In this document: piece by piece, positions 7,829 to 17,529 of the stretch | Numbering within the stretch: position 1 is the stretch's first letter | Layout: the number at the start of each line of letters is the position of its first letter | From: Bradyrhizobium nanningense | Lineage (GTDB): Bacteria > Pseudomonadota > Alphaproteobacteria > Rhizobiales > Xanthobacteraceae | Direction of reading: 5' to 3' | Assembly (NCBI RefSeq): GCF_004114535.1 | Contig: NZ_LBJC01000023.1 | Coordinates: 232,099 to 296,098, forward strand | Length of the DNA stretch: 64,000 bases | Notes under the pieces: model-generated | The model's database searches: none | The model's input: the letters and a program-made list of their open reading frames with translations, nothing else | Told to the model about the DNA's origin: nothing | Program-made: the position numbers and the translations under genes

Positions 7829-8794
7829 ATGACCATCTCACGCAGGCTTCTCCTTGGTTTATTCCTGCTGCTGCCGTCAGCGGTGGCGGCGCAGAATTTT
7901 CCGGCAAAACCGATCAAGCTGATCGTGCCGTTCCCGGCCGGCGGGCCGAACGACATCATCGCGCGTGTGATCGGCCAGCGCATGTCGGAGCTCGCGGGCC
8001 AGCCGGTCCTGATCGACAATCGCGGCGGCCAGGGCGGCGTGCTCGGCACCGACGCCGTCGCCAAGGCCCCGCCCGACGGCTACACCGTCGCGATCTCCTC
8101 AGCCGGCGCGCTCGCGATCAGTCCGAGCATGGAGAAAGTCGCCTACGACACGCTGACCGATCTCACGCCGGTGACGCTGGTCGCCACCGTGCCGGAAATG
8201 CTCGTGGTCGCGACCAACGTGCCCGCGAAAGACATCGGCGAGTTGATCGCGCTCGCCAAGGCGCAGCCGGGAAAGCTCAACTTCGCCTCCTCCGGCCCCG
8301 GCAGCCTGCCGCATCTGGCCGGCGAATTGTTCAAGCTGACGGCCAAGATCGACATCGTGCACGTACCCTATCGCGGTGCCGCGCCGGCGGTGAACGACCT
8401 GCTGGGCCAGCAGGTGCAGATGACGTTCCTCGACCTTCCAGTGCTGCTGCCGCAGGTCAAGGCGGGTGCCTTGCGCCCCATTGCGGTCGGCTCGGCCGCC
8501 CGCGCCCCGACAGCGCCTGAGGTGCCGACCACCGCGGAGGCAGGCTTTGCTGGCCTGCGCATCGAGAACTGGTACGGCATGGTCGCGCCGAAGGGCACGC
8601 CGAAGGAGATCGTCACCGCGCTGCATGCACTGGCGACAAAGGCGATGGCGGAGCCGGCGGTAAAGGAGAAGCTCGCAGCCCAAGGCGCGACACTGGTCGG
8701 CGACGAGCCGGAGCATTTTCGCCAATTCATCGCCGACGAGACCGCGAAGTGGGCGAAGGTGATCAAGGACGCCGGGGTGGAGACGGCGAAGTAG
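7829..8794 (+). CDS. Bug-family tripartite tricarboxylate transporter substrate-binding protein
   Basis: A 321-residue periplasmic binding protein with a signal peptide (MTISRRLLLGLFLLLPSAVAA) and the Bug/TctC signatures KPIKLIVPFPAGGPNDIIAR, DNRGGQGGVLGTDAVAKAPPDGYT and VHVPYRGAAPAVNDLLGQQ. Bug proteins capture carboxylates such as citrate, phthalate or nicotinate for TctAB-type permeases. No TctA or TctB genes accompany it, so it is an orphan and may serve a distant permease or a sensor. A GGGAGG ribosome site precedes the ATG; hisN ends 22 bases upstream, so cotranscription is possible. Confidence 0.9.
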   Translation: MTISRRLLLGLFLLLPSAVAAQNFPAKPIKLIVPFPAGGPNDIIARVIGQRMSELAGQPVLIDNRGGQGGVLGTDAVAKAPPDGYTVAISSAGALAISPSMEKVAYDTLTDLTPVTLVATVPEMLVVATNVPAKDIGELIALAKAQPGKLNFASSGPGSLPHLAGELFKLTAKIDIVHVPYRGAAPAVNDLLGQQVQMTFLDLPVLLPQVKAGALRPIAVGSAARAPTAPEVPTTAEAGFAGLRIENWYGMVAPKGTPKEIVTALHALATKAMAEPAVKEKLAAQGATLVGDEPEHFRQFIADETAKWAKVIKDAGVETAK

Positions 8795-8860
8795 AGTTCT
8801 CTAGGGGGTAAGAGCCGACCTCTCACAACGCGGCCACAGCGTCGGCTCACATCAACACAC

Positions 8861-9751
8861 TCACACTGCCTCCGCCCGCAAATGCTCCACCAGCATCTTC
8901 GCCGGCCTTGGCAGCGCCTTGAAGCTGCGCGCGCAGATCACGAGGCGACGGTTGGCGAAGGCGTCGCGTAGTCGAACGACCGAGAGCGGCATCAGCTTGG
9001 CGCAGCGGCGGGCGGCGGATTCGGGGACCAGGGCGACGCCGACGTCGGCCGCGACCATCTGGCAGATCGCGTCGAAATCGCGCAGGCGCGCGCGAACATG
9101 CGGACGCATGCCGAGCCGAGCCGCGTGCTTGGAAATGTGCATCTGAAGCGCGGTGGCGCTGGTCAGCCCGACGAAATCGCAGGCTCCCGCCTCCTGGAAG
9201 TCGATCTGCCGCCGTCCGGCGAACGGGCCGCGGCGCGATGTGACCAACGTCAGGCGATCCTCGCTGAACACGAAACGCTCGATATGATCGGACAGCGCGT
9301 GCTCGGCGGCAAAGCCGAGATCCGCGGCGCCCGCAGTGATCGCCGCCGCGATGTCGGTGCTCTCGCGCTCCTCGATGTCGACGGCGACGTCGCGATGCTC
9401 GCGCAGGAAGCCGGCCAGCGCCTTGGGCAGATGCTCGGACAGGCCCGAGGTATTGGCGAGGAAATGCACGCTGGCGCGCACGCCAGAGGCAAAGCCGGCG
9501 AGATCGCCGCGCATCGCGTCGATCTGGTGGATCACAAGCCGCGCATGATCGAGCAGGCTCTCGCCGGCCGCGGTCAACTCGACGCCGCGGCGGCCACGCT
9601 TGAGCAGCGCGACGCCGAGCGCGTCCTCGAGCCCCTTGATGCGCGCGCTGGCCGAGGCCAGGGCCAGATGCGACCGTTCCGCGCCGCGGGTGATGCTGCG
9701 CTGGTCGGCGACCGCGATGAAGAGCTGGAGGTCGACAAGGTCGAAGCGCAT
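8861..9751 (-). CDS. LysR-family transcriptional regulator
   Basis: A 296-residue regulator starting MRFDLVDLQLFIAVADQRS, the normal beginning of a LysR winged helix-turn-helix (residues 1-65, with SHLALASASARIKGLEDALG as recognition region), followed by an effector-binding domain. The longer frame to 9841 runs through a palindromic repeat and is not part of the gene. It faces away from the TSUP exporter gene at 9924, the usual position for a LysR protein controlling its neighbour, so that exporter is its likeliest target. The inducer is unknown. Confidence 0.9.
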   Translation of the reverse strand: MRFDLVDLQLFIAVADQRSITRGAERSHLALASASARIKGLEDALGVALLKRGRRGVELTAAGESLLDHARLVIHQIDAMRGDLAGFASGVRASVHFLANTSGLSEHLPKALAGFLREHRDVAVDIEERESTDIAAAITAGAADLGFAAEHALSDHIERFVFSEDRLTLVTSRRGPFAGRRQIDFQEAGACDFVGLTSATALQMHISKHAARLGMRPHVRARLRDFDAICQMVAADVGVALVPESAARRCAKLMPLSVVRLRDAFANRRLVICARSFKALPRPAKMLVEHLRAEAV

Positions 9752-9774
9752 GGCGGGTCTCTTTCTCATCCTTG

Positions 9775-9845
9775 GAGCATGATCTTGTCGGAAAACCGCT
9801 GCGCACTTTGCGCTAACATGGCCCCTTTGGGTCCGGATCATGCTC
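9775..9845. repeat. Palindromic repeat, GAGCATGATC family
   Basis: Ends are inverted (GAGCATGATC at 9775-9784, GATCATGCTC at 9836-9845) and the body includes GGAAAACCGCTGCGCACTTT. The same family recurs at 57979 in inverted orientation. It lies in the LysR/TSUP intergenic region. Confidence 0.75.
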
Positions 9846-9923
9846 TAGCCTTCGTTTCAAACGAAGGCTTGCTCCGTAACCTCCAGATTGTGCGCCGGCA
9901 CGGCTTCGGTCAATGTACCTGAT

Positions 9924-10676
9924 ATGATCGACCCGCTTCTCATTCTCATCGCCGCCGTCTTCCTGATCGCCGGATTCGTCAAAGGCGTGGTCGGCCTCGG
10001 CCTGCCGACCGTGTCCATGGGCCTGCTCGCGGTAAGCATGGCGCCGAGCCGCGCGATTGCCATCGTGATAGTGCCCGCCATCGTCACCAACATCTGGCAG
10101 ACCTTCGGCGGCCCGTATTTGCGCGACATCCTGCGGCGGCTGTGGCCGCTGATGATCGGCACCGTGATCGGCTGCTGGCTCAATGCCGGCGCGCTAACCG
10201 GCCCGCATGCGCGCTATGGCACGATCGTGCTCGGCGTCCTGCTTGTCGTCTACGCGGTGATCGGGCTGAACAAGTTCCAATTCCACGTTGCGTCTCAAAA
10301 CGAGAAATGGGTCGGCGGTGTGGTCGGTGTCGTCACCGGCATGATCTCGGCCTCGACCGGGGTGCAGGTGATCCCCTCGATGCCCTTCATGCAGGCGATC
10401 GGCATGGAGAAGGACGAGCTGGTGCAGGCGCTCGGCGTGTTCTTCACCACGGCAACGCTGGCGCTCGCCTTCAACCTCACCACCGTTGGGCTGTTGACGC
10501 CAACCAATGCCGTGCCGGGCGCCGTGGGCCTCGCCATGGCCTTTGCCGGCATGCTCATCGGCCAGTCGGTGCGGGCGCGGATGCCGGCCGAAGCGTTCCG
10601 TCGCTGGTTCCTGATCGCGATGATCCTACTCGGTCTTTATCTCGCCGGCAGCGCGCTGCTGAAGGAATTTGCGTAA
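9924..10676 (+). CDS. TSUP-family (TauE/SafE) membrane transporter
   Basis: A 250-residue integral membrane protein with about eight hydrophobic helices and the two-fold repeat of the TauE/SafE family: GFVKGVVGLGLPTVSMGLL near the N-terminus and GVVTGMISASTGVQVIPSMP in the middle. TSUP proteins export sulfite, sulfoacetate or other small organosulfur and C2-type anions. The ATG at 9924 is used; an upstream frame start at 9888 falls in repeat DNA. It is divergent from a LysR regulator and convergent with the LysE exporter gene, separated from it by a palindromic repeat. Confidence 0.88.
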   Translation: MIDPLLILIAAVFLIAGFVKGVVGLGLPTVSMGLLAVSMAPSRAIAIVIVPAIVTNIWQTFGGPYLRDILRRLWPLMIGTVIGCWLNAGALTGPHARYGTIVLGVLLVVYAVIGLNKFQFHVASQNEKWVGGVVGVVTGMISASTGVQVIPSMPFMQAIGMEKDELVQALGVFFTTATLALAFNLTTVGLLTPTNAVPGAVGLAMAFAGMLIGQSVRARMPAEAFRRWFLIAMILLGLYLAGSALLKEFA

Positions 10677-10686
10677 ACACAGATCA

Positions 10687-10744
10687 TAGGGTGGGTTAGA
10701 ACTGCGGTTGCGCGCAGCGCAGACGCTGGGCGTAACCCACCCTA
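10687..10744. repeat. Inverted repeat between convergent genes
   Basis: Perfect 12-bp arms TAGGGTGGGTTA (10687-10698) and TAACCCACCCTA (10733-10744) with a GC-rich centre containing a further stem. It separates two convergent genes and could act as a bidirectional terminator; it also looks like a dispersed repeat. Confidence 0.75.
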
Positions 10745-10772
10745 CGCAGCTTCCCTCATTCGTTCGAACGAG

Positions 10773-11405
10773 TTACCGCGTCTCCAGCATGGCGACGCGG
10801 ATACCGAGATAGATGAAGAGGCCGCCGAGCGCGCGGTTGACCCAGGCGATTGCGCCCTCGGATTCGCGCAGCCGGTGGGCGGCTTTCGCCGCGAACGCCG
10901 CCAGCACCAGGCACCACAGCGTTCCCGTGAAGATGAAGATCAGGCCGAGCGTCAGGAAGGCGAGCGGCTTGTGGGCTGAGTCGGCTGCGACGAATTGCGG
11001 CAGGAAAGCCAGGAAGAACAGCGCGACCTTGGGATTGAGCGCGTTGGTGAAGACGCCCTGGAGGAAAACCCGCCGCAGCGAGCTGCGCACCGGCTCGTCG
11101 ATTGCCGCTGCCAGCACCGGGCGTGACCACAGCATCTGAAGCCCGGTCAGGACGAGATAGGCCGCGCCCACCAGCTTCAGGATCGAGAAGGCGGTCGAGG
11201 AGGCCATCAGCAGGGCCGAAAGGCCGATCGCCGCGGCCGCGACATGGACGAAACAGCCGCAACTGATGCCGAATGCGGCCGCAGCGCCGCCTCGCCAGCC
11301 CATCTGCATGCTGCGGCCGATGACGTAGACGGAATCAGGTCCGGGCGTGACGTTAAGCAGCACTCCCGATAGGATGAACAGCCAGATTTCGTGAATGCCC
11401 AGCAT
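10773..11405 (-). CDS. LysE-family amino-acid/homoserine-lactone exporter
   Basis: A 210-residue protein with six hydrophobic segments and the family hallmark LLNVTPGPDSVYVIGRSMQ at residues 17-35, followed by GISCGCFVHVAAAAIGLSALL. The LysE/RhtB superfamily exports amino acids such as lysine, homoserine and threonine. The downstream end is convergent with the TSUP gene. No regulator adjoins and the substrate cannot be read from the sequence. Confidence 0.9.
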   Translation of the reverse strand: MLGIHEIWLFILSGVLLNVTPGPDSVYVIGRSMQMGWRGGAAAAFGISCGCFVHVAAAAIGLSALLMASSTAFSILKLVGAAYLVLTGLQMLWSRPVLAAAIDEPVRSSLRRVFLQGVFTNALNPKVALFFLAFLPQFVAADSAHKPLAFLTLGLIFIFTGTLWCLVLAAFAAKAAHRLRESEGAIAWVNRALGGLFIYLGIRVAMLETR

Positions 11406-11623
11406 ATGTGACGTGCCTCACCTCCGGCTCCGGAGCACGGGCTTAGTCCGTTCGTCCCGCCCCGTCCACCACCGGGATTGCGTAGGATTTACCTCGAATT
11501 TGCAATGCGGAGCCTACTATCGCTCGGCCGCATCTGCTCTATAAAGGTAGGGTTCTTGAAATGCGGAATTCGAGGCGACTGCCACGCCGTGGCCGGTCTG
11601 TCCTCCCTTGGAGCTGCGAGAAT

Positions 11624-13420
11624 ATGGAAAGACGTCTGGCTGCCATCGTCTGCGCCGATGTCGCCGGCTATTCGCGCATGATGGGCAGCGACGAGGCCGG
11701 CACCCATGCCGCCTTCAAGGCTCATCGCGCCGCGATCCACCCCATCATCCTCAATCACGGCGGCCGCGTCGTGAAGAACACCGGCGACGGCTTCCTGCTG
11801 GAATTCGCCTCCATCGTCGGCGCCACCGAGGCCGCGATCGCGATGCAGATGTTGATGGCGGAGCGCAACCACCACCTGCCCGCCGACCGCGCCATGCAGT
11901 TCCGCCTCGGCATCCACATGGGCGACGTCATCGCCGACGAGGACGAGGTCTTCGGTGACGATGTCAACATTGCCGTCCGTCTCGAATCGGTGGCGAACCC
12001 CGGCGGCTTCGCCATCTCGGCCAAGGCCTTCCGCGAGGCGAGCAAGCATCTCACGGTGCCGCTGACCGATGCCGGCAACCATCGCTTCAAGAACATCAAG
12101 GATCCGATCGGGGTCTTTACCTGGACGCCCGAGGGCACGCCGGCGCTCGCCCCCGAGCTTCGGGAGGCATCCACCCTCTCGCAGCAGTACCGCACCGCAA
12201 TCGTCGGCGTGCTGCCCTTCGCCAATCTCAGCGACGCCCAGGACGAATATTTCTCGGACGGCCTCACCGAGGATCTGATCCACGCGCTGTCGCTGCAATC
12301 CTTCTATCGCGTGCTGAGCCGCAACTCGACCTTCACTTTCAAGGGCAAGAACACCAGCACGCGCCTGATCGCGCGCGAGATCGACGCCACCTACTTGATC
12401 CAGGGCTCGGTGCGGCGCGCCGGCGCCAAGATCCGCGTCACCGCCGAGCTGATCGCGCCGGAGACCGGCGAGCAGCTCTGGACCGGGCGTTACGATCGCG
12501 ACATCGGCGATTTGTTCGCGATGCAGGACGAGATCACCACCAACCTGTCTGCCGCCATCGCCACCGAAATCGTCCGGGCCGAGGCCTCGGCGCCGGCACG
12601 CCTGTCAACCGACGTGACCGCATGGGACCGTTTCCTCAAGGGACTGTCGCACTATTACCGCCAGACCAAGGAAGACCTCGCCGTCGCCGTCGAGCTGTTC
12701 CGCGAAGCCATCCGGCTCGATCCCAAACTGTCGATCGCGCACGCCTATCTCGCCACGATCCAGATCCAGAGCATCCAGTTCGGCTGGGTCAAGGGCACGC
12801 GCGAGATGTGGGCCGAGGCGATGAACCTCGCCGAAACCAGCGTCCGGCTCGACCCGCGGTCGTCCTTCGCGTTCTCGATCCTGTCGTGGGCGCATGCGAT
12901 GGAGGGCCATTACGAGGCCGCGATGGACGCCGCCAAGCGCGCCGTCGCGCTCAACCCCTACGACAATGGCGCCCGCGGCGTGCTCGGCATCTGCCATTTC
13001 GTCATCGGCGAGCACCGCGAGGCGATCGAGCTGTTCTCGATGGCCGCGCAGCGCGACAACAGCGACCCGCGCTACCAATGGGCGGCACTGAACGCCTTCA
13101 GCCACTATCTATTGCGCCAATATGACGCGACCTTGTCATGGGCGCGCGAGCAGCTCTACATCAATCCCAACCACATGCAGGCGCTGGCGATCCGCGCCGC
13201 TGCGTTGGCGCAATTGGGACGAAGCGACGAGGCGAGCGAAGCCGCCCGCGTGCTGATGAGCAACTACCCGACCCTCAACGTCGACCGCCACCTGCGCAAC
13301 TTCCACTGGAAGAACCCCGAGCATCTCGCTCACTACCGCGAAGGGCTGCTGAAGGCCGGCGTGCCGCTCGGCAAGCTGACCCTGGTGCAGAGCGACGTCA
13401 AACGCGCCGCCGAGTCCTGA
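11624..13420 (+). CDS. Class III cyclase-like domain / TolB-like / TPR signalling protein
   Basis: A 598-residue soluble protein read from ATG 11624 (GGAG about ten bases upstream). It begins with a cyclase homology domain, ERRLAAIVCADVAGYSRMMG then VVKNTGDGFLLEF, FGDDVNIAVRLES, followed by a TolB-like FlgO region beginning AIVGVLPFANLSDAQDEYFS near residue 190, and C-terminal TPR repeats from about residue 340. This three-part build is very common in Bradyrhizobium and Mesorhizobium, with dozens of paralogues per genome. The metal and transition-state residues are kept, so cAMP synthesis is possible, though activity of this class is rarely demonstrated. Confidence 0.9.
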   Translation: MERRLAAIVCADVAGYSRMMGSDEAGTHAAFKAHRAAIHPIILNHGGRVVKNTGDGFLLEFASIVGATEAAIAMQMLMAERNHHLPADRAMQFRLGIHMGDVIADEDEVFGDDVNIAVRLESVANPGGFAISAKAFREASKHLTVPLTDAGNHRFKNIKDPIGVFTWTPEGTPALAPELREASTLSQQYRTAIVGVLPFANLSDAQDEYFSDGLTEDLIHALSLQSFYRVLSRNSTFTFKGKNTSTRLIAREIDATYLIQGSVRRAGAKIRVTAELIAPETGEQLWTGRYDRDIGDLFAMQDEITTNLSAAIATEIVRAEASAPARLSTDVTAWDRFLKGLSHYYRQTKEDLAVAVELFREAIRLDPKLSIAHAYLATIQIQSIQFGWVKGTREMWAEAMNLAETSVRLDPRSSFAFSILSWAHAMEGHYEAAMDAAKRAVALNPYDNGARGVLGICHFVIGEHREAIELFSMAAQRDNSDPRYQWAALNAFSHYLLRQYDATLSWAREQLYINPNHMQALAIRAAALAQLGRSDEASEAARVLMSNYPTLNVDRHLRNFHWKNPEHLAHYREGLLKAGVPLGKLTLVQSDVKRAAES

Positions 13421-13611
13421 CCGGCGGGCCGCCGCCCCAGGGGCGTTCTCGCACTTCGTTGCCAAAACACGCCTGCTTTGGTTGACAGGACAGTGAATTC
13501 GGCCACACTTCGCCACACGCCCAAGTAGTATAGCTTGCTGTCGGTTTGTTAGGACTTTCCGCGCTTGATCGGCGCGCCATTTCACGATTCGCTGTTTTCA
13601 GGATTTGGGCC

Positions 13612-16386
13612 ATGCATCACCCCGCCTCGAAGCCTCCCTTCGATCCCTCGATCCCGGTCTCGCCGAACAATCCATGCCCGTTCCTGCGCGGCCTCGTCGG
13701 CGAAGGTTTCGTCGAGGGCGGCACCGTCCCTCTCAACACGCTGTCGCAGACCATCGCGAATGCGACCGGCGAAACGGGGCTGAAGAAGGTCTCGGCCCGC
13801 ATCCAGGTCCGCGGCGTTGCGCTCATCGCCAACGGCTTCAAGCACATCCTGAAGAGCATCTGGTCGGGCGCGCAGCTCGACGCGCTGCGCGGCGGTCCGC
13901 TCGACAAGCGCGGCGCCGGCTCGCGCATCCTCGGCGTCGACGGCAAGGTCAACCAGGACGAGATCGCGCGGCTCGCGAGCTTTGGCCGGACCTACACCGA
14001 CCCGAACACCGGCAGCAGCGAGCCCGGCCTCAACGCTGCGGAAATCAAGTCCTTCATGCGCGACAACCTCAAGCGCGCCGGCAGCGCCGCCCGCTGGTAC
14101 TACCCGCTGCTGATGAAGTTCGAATGGCCCATCCTCTTGAAGATCATCGGCAAGGGCAAGGGGGACGAAGAGCGTTATCTCAGCGTGGCTGACGTTGGCA
14201 CGCTGTTCAACGAGCGCCGATTCCCCGACCGCATCAATCAGCGGATATTGTCGCAGCCGCTGCTGTCGGCCTGCCAGCTCCGCTTTCGCTGGGCGGTCGG
14301 GCTGACGGCGCTCGTCATCGGCCTTGGCCTCGTCGCCCTGGTGGCCATCGCCGAGTTTCCCAACCAGGTCCGCGCCATGCTGCCCCAAAAGGGCATCCTC
14401 GTGAATTTTCTTCCGCCGCCTTTGCCTGCGGTCCCGGAGACGAAGGCCGCCTTCTGGCTCGAGCAAAACTGGTCGCTGAAGGACCGGCACTGGTTCCATC
14501 ATGCCAGCCAGGGCACCGCGACCTTCCCGGTGCCCTATGAGTGGTTCATGGCCCTGGAGCAGCCACGCCTGCACTTGTTCTCGAAGCCGGGCATGATGAA
14601 GGACAGCACCTATCTCGAAAGCTTCGGCTTCATCCCGAGCCCGCAATCGATCCAGACCGACACGACGACGTTGCGCCGCTTCGGCTACGCCAATGTCTAC
14701 GAGACGACGCAGGTGCCGGACTGGTCGGCCAGGTGGACGCCGGCGGAGAATGTCGACGGCCTGCCGGTCGGCTTCGCGCGGATGACCGGCGTCGCGGATC
14801 CCGCGACCGGCCGTCGCGAGGAGGACAAGATCGGACTGACCTGCGCGGCCTGCCACACCGGCCAGATCCATTACCAGGGCGTGGACGTCCGCTTCGACGG
14901 CGGCCCGGCCATGACCGACCTGAAGAAGCTGGAGCTCTCCACCGGGCTGTCGATCGCCTACACGCTCTACGTCCCGTTCCGCTTCGACCGCTTTGCCGAT
15001 CGCGTGCTCGGCCCCGATTCCAGCAAGACGGACCGCGCGGCGCTCAAGCAGAAGCTCAGCGCAATCGGCACATTCCTGATCGACTGGGCTCAAACGCAGC
15101 AAAAAACGGTTGAAGGCAAGAAGACCTGGGACGGCAAGCAGCAGAAGGACACCGAGGAAGGGTTCGGGCGTCTCGATGCCCTCAACCGCATCGGCAACCA
15201 GGTCTTCTCGCAGGATCTGGCGCTGAGCGGGGTCAAGGGATTCGAAGAGAACCTGCACGCCCAGGACGCCCCGGTCAGCTACCCCGCGATCTGGACGGTG
15301 CCGTGGTTCAAGTTCGCCCAGTACGACGCCTCGATCGAGCAGCCGCTGATCCGCAACGCCGGCGAAGCCCTTGGCGTGACGGCCCTGCTCAACCTGTCCG
15401 ACGCTTATCCGGAGGACAGGCTGTGGCGCTCCTCGGTGAACATCAGGACGCTCGGTTGGATCGAGGACATGCTGAGAGGTCCCGATCCATTCAAGCCGGC
15501 GGATCCTTCCGCCGGTCCGAAGTTCGGCGGCCTGCTCGCGCCGAAATGGCCCTCGCAGATCCTCGGCGACGCCTGGAGGCTGAAGCCCGATCGCGTCGAG
15601 CGCGGCCGAGCCATCTATACGGAGATGTGCTCCGGATGCCACCTGCCCGCCGTCGACACCCCCGCGTTCTGGTCATCGAAGCACTGGGAGCCGAACGGCG
15701 ACAGCAAGGTCCTGAACGCGGTGACGATCCCCCTCGACGAGATCAAGACGGATCCCGAACAATCCCTCGTGCTCGGCAACAGGGTCGTCGACGTGCCCGG
15801 CTTCCTGAAAGTGAATACGGCCGACCTCCAGACATGGTGGCAATGCGAGATCCCGACCGCGAGCAAATCGCCCAACGAGATGGTCTATGCGCTCGGCCTG
15901 ATGACGGTGGTCGACCTCGTCGCGCGCAAATGGATGGACGACGAGAAGGTCCCAGAGGCGGAGCGGGGGAAATTGTGGAATCTGGCGCGCAAGAACTGCC
16001 TCAATCCGGCGCCCGATCCGCGCTATCGCGCGCGGCCGCTGAACGGCATCTGGGCCACCGCGCCTTACCTGCACAACGGTTCGGTGCCGTCGCTGTATTG
16101 GCTGCTGAAGCCGGCGAGCGAGCGCCCGGCCAAATTCTGCATGGGCCACCGCGACTATGATCCCGTGACCGTCGGCTTTGCGGTCACCGCGGACGAAAAG
16201 TGCAAGACGGGTGAAACCGAGTTCTCTGCAATGGGATCTGACGGCAAGCCGATCCAGGGCAACAGCGTGCTCGGCCATTCCTTCGAGCGCAAGGACGGCG
16301 AGCCGAAACGCCCCGGCGTGATCGGCCGCATGTTCAAGGACGATGCCGAGCGCTACGATTTGATCGAGTATCTGAAGACGCTGTAG
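13612..16386 (+). CDS. Membrane-anchored di-heme cytochrome c peroxidase/RoxA-like protein with N-terminal extension
   Basis: A 924-residue protein from ATG 13612 (AGGA upstream). It has three parts: residues 1-225 without a signal peptide and presumably cytoplasmic; one membrane helix at 226-248; and a periplasmic region of about 670 residues with two c-type heme sites, CAACH (411-415) and CSGCH (673-677), plus the motif TAPYLHNGSVPSLYWLL seen in di-heme peroxidases and RoxA-like rubber oxygenases. The N-terminal part holds an EF-hand-like stretch (VDGKVNQDEI at 109-118). It probably oxidises or cleaves an organic substrate or peroxide in the periplasm; substrate unknown. It is single, with no electron-transfer partner beside it. 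Confidence 0.8.
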   Translation: MHHPASKPPFDPSIPVSPNNPCPFLRGLVGEGFVEGGTVPLNTLSQTIANATGETGLKKVSARIQVRGVALIANGFKHILKSIWSGAQLDALRGGPLDKRGAGSRILGVDGKVNQDEIARLASFGRTYTDPNTGSSEPGLNAAEIKSFMRDNLKRAGSAARWYYPLLMKFEWPILLKIIGKGKGDEERYLSVADVGTLFNERRFPDRINQRILSQPLLSACQLRFRWAVGLTALVIGLGLVALVAIAEFPNQVRAMLPQKGILVNFLPPPLPAVPETKAAFWLEQNWSLKDRHWFHHASQGTATFPVPYEWFMALEQPRLHLFSKPGMMKDSTYLESFGFIPSPQSIQTDTTTLRRFGYANVYETTQVPDWSARWTPAENVDGLPVGFARMTGVADPATGRREEDKIGLTCAACHTGQIHYQGVDVRFDGGPAMTDLKKLELSTGLSIAYTLYVPFRFDRFADRVLGPDSSKTDRAALKQKLSAIGTFLIDWAQTQQKTVEGKKTWDGKQQKDTEEGFGRLDALNRIGNQVFSQDLALSGVKGFEENLHAQDAPVSYPAIWTVPWFKFAQYDASIEQPLIRNAGEALGVTALLNLSDAYPEDRLWRSSVNIRTLGWIEDMLRGPDPFKPADPSAGPKFGGLLAPKWPSQILGDAWRLKPDRVERGRAIYTEMCSGCHLPAVDTPAFWSSKHWEPNGDSKVLNAVTIPLDEIKTDPEQSLVLGNRVVDVPGFLKVNTADLQTWWQCEIPTASKSPNEMVYALGLMTVVDLVARKWMDDEKVPEAERGKLWNLARKNCLNPAPDPRYRARPLNGIWATAPYLHNGSVPSLYWLLKPASERPAKFCMGHRDYDPVTVGFAVTADEKCKTGETEFSAMGSDGKPIQGNSVLGHSFERKDGEPKRPGVIGRMFKDDAERYDLIEYLKTL

Positions 16387-16458
16387 TGCGACCAACGCTC
16401 TTCGTCGCCGTCATGGCCGGGCATGACGAGCTTGCAGCACGATGCCTCGCCCAAGTCC

Positions 16459-17406
16459 TCACTTGAACAGCGGCGTGCCCGGCACGAAGGCGTCGAAGGC
16501 GGCCCAGAACTGTGAGCGGTAGCGATCCTGCTCCTGCAGGATCTCGTGCTTGGCGCCGGCAATCACCAGATGGGATCCGGCGCGCAGATGATAGGCGAAC
16601 TCCTCGATCGCTGCGGTCGAGACCACGGTGTCGTTGGAGGCCGCCAGCATCAGGATCGGCTGGCGAATCTCGGAGGGGTAGTTCGTTCGCTTGAACGTGT
16701 GCATCGCGCGGAAGGCGGTATCGGCCCAGGCGACGGTCGGTGACGCCAGTCCGAGCGTCGGGTCCTCCTCCAGGATCGCGGCATTGCGGGCATAGCGGAC
16801 CGGATCGCTGGTCACGGGATTATTGATGAAGGGATCGAACCCGGTGAGGCGGTCGCTGCCGCCGGGGACATAGCGGCCTCCCTGCCCGAGCAGGCGCATC
16901 GTCTTCAGCAACGCCCGCACCGGAAACGAGGTGGTGCGGCCGGGCAGGTCGATCATCGGTGCCGACAGCACCATGCGGTCGAACCAGCGCTTGCCCGCAT
17001 GCGCCACCCGCAGCAGCACCGTGCCGCCCATGGAGTGGGCCAGCGCGAAGAACGGCGGCGGACAATCCGGCAGCACCACCTGCTGCACGAAGGCCTCGAC
17101 GTCGACCTCGAAATCGGAGAAATCGCGCACATAGCCCTTGCGCGGGTCGCGCAGGCGCCGCGAGGAATGGCCCTGCCCGCGCCAGTCGATCATCGCCACC
17201 GCAAAGCCGCGGTCGCGCAGGTCGCGCACGGTCTCGAAATACTTCTCGATCTGCTCGCTACGCCCGGTGAAGACGCAGACCGTGCCCTTGCGGTTCGCCG
17301 GCGGCGCCCAGCGCGCAAAGCGCAGCTCGGCGCCATCGGGGGTCTTGATGGTGCCGCTGACGACGTTTTCGGGCACGGGATTGGACGGGATCGAGACCAG
17401 CGTCAT
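16459..17406 (-). CDS. Alpha/beta hydrolase, lysophospholipase (PldB-like)
   Basis: A 315-residue cytoplasmic-looking serine hydrolase. It has the monoglyceride-lipase/PldB pattern: VCVFTGRSEQIEKYFE, IDWRGQGHSSR, the nucleophile elbow ALAHSMGGTVLL, acid region MLAASNDTVVSTAA and the catalytic His in GAKHEILQEQD near the C-terminus. The family hydrolyses lysophospholipids or monoacylglycerols. The gene stands opposite the cytochrome gene, with which it is convergent, and 220 bases from the heat-shock gene. Confidence 0.88.
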   Translation of the reverse strand: MTLVSIPSNPVPENVVSGTIKTPDGAELRFARWAPPANRKGTVCVFTGRSEQIEKYFETVRDLRDRGFAVAMIDWRGQGHSSRRLRDPRKGYVRDFSDFEVDVEAFVQQVVLPDCPPPFFALAHSMGGTVLLRVAHAGKRWFDRMVLSAPMIDLPGRTTSFPVRALLKTMRLLGQGGRYVPGGSDRLTGFDPFINNPVTSDPVRYARNAAILEEDPTLGLASPTVAWADTAFRAMHTFKRTNYPSEIRQPILMLAASNDTVVSTAAIEEFAYHLRAGSHLVIAGAKHEILQEQDRYRSQFWAAFDAFVPGTPLFK

Positions 17407-17529
17407 GATTGGAGGTGCTTGGGCGCGAAGTGCTGCAAATCAAGGGGCCAAAGCGCCGAAAAGGCGCCAATGCCGCCCTCTTGAACGCCGTCTCGTTCCA
17501 CCCATATCACCTTCGTGCAGGCCGCTACC

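Noticed and set aside
13582..15642. 686-codon open frame opposite the cytochrome gene
   Set aside because: Shadow of the di-heme protein; no ribosome site or motif.
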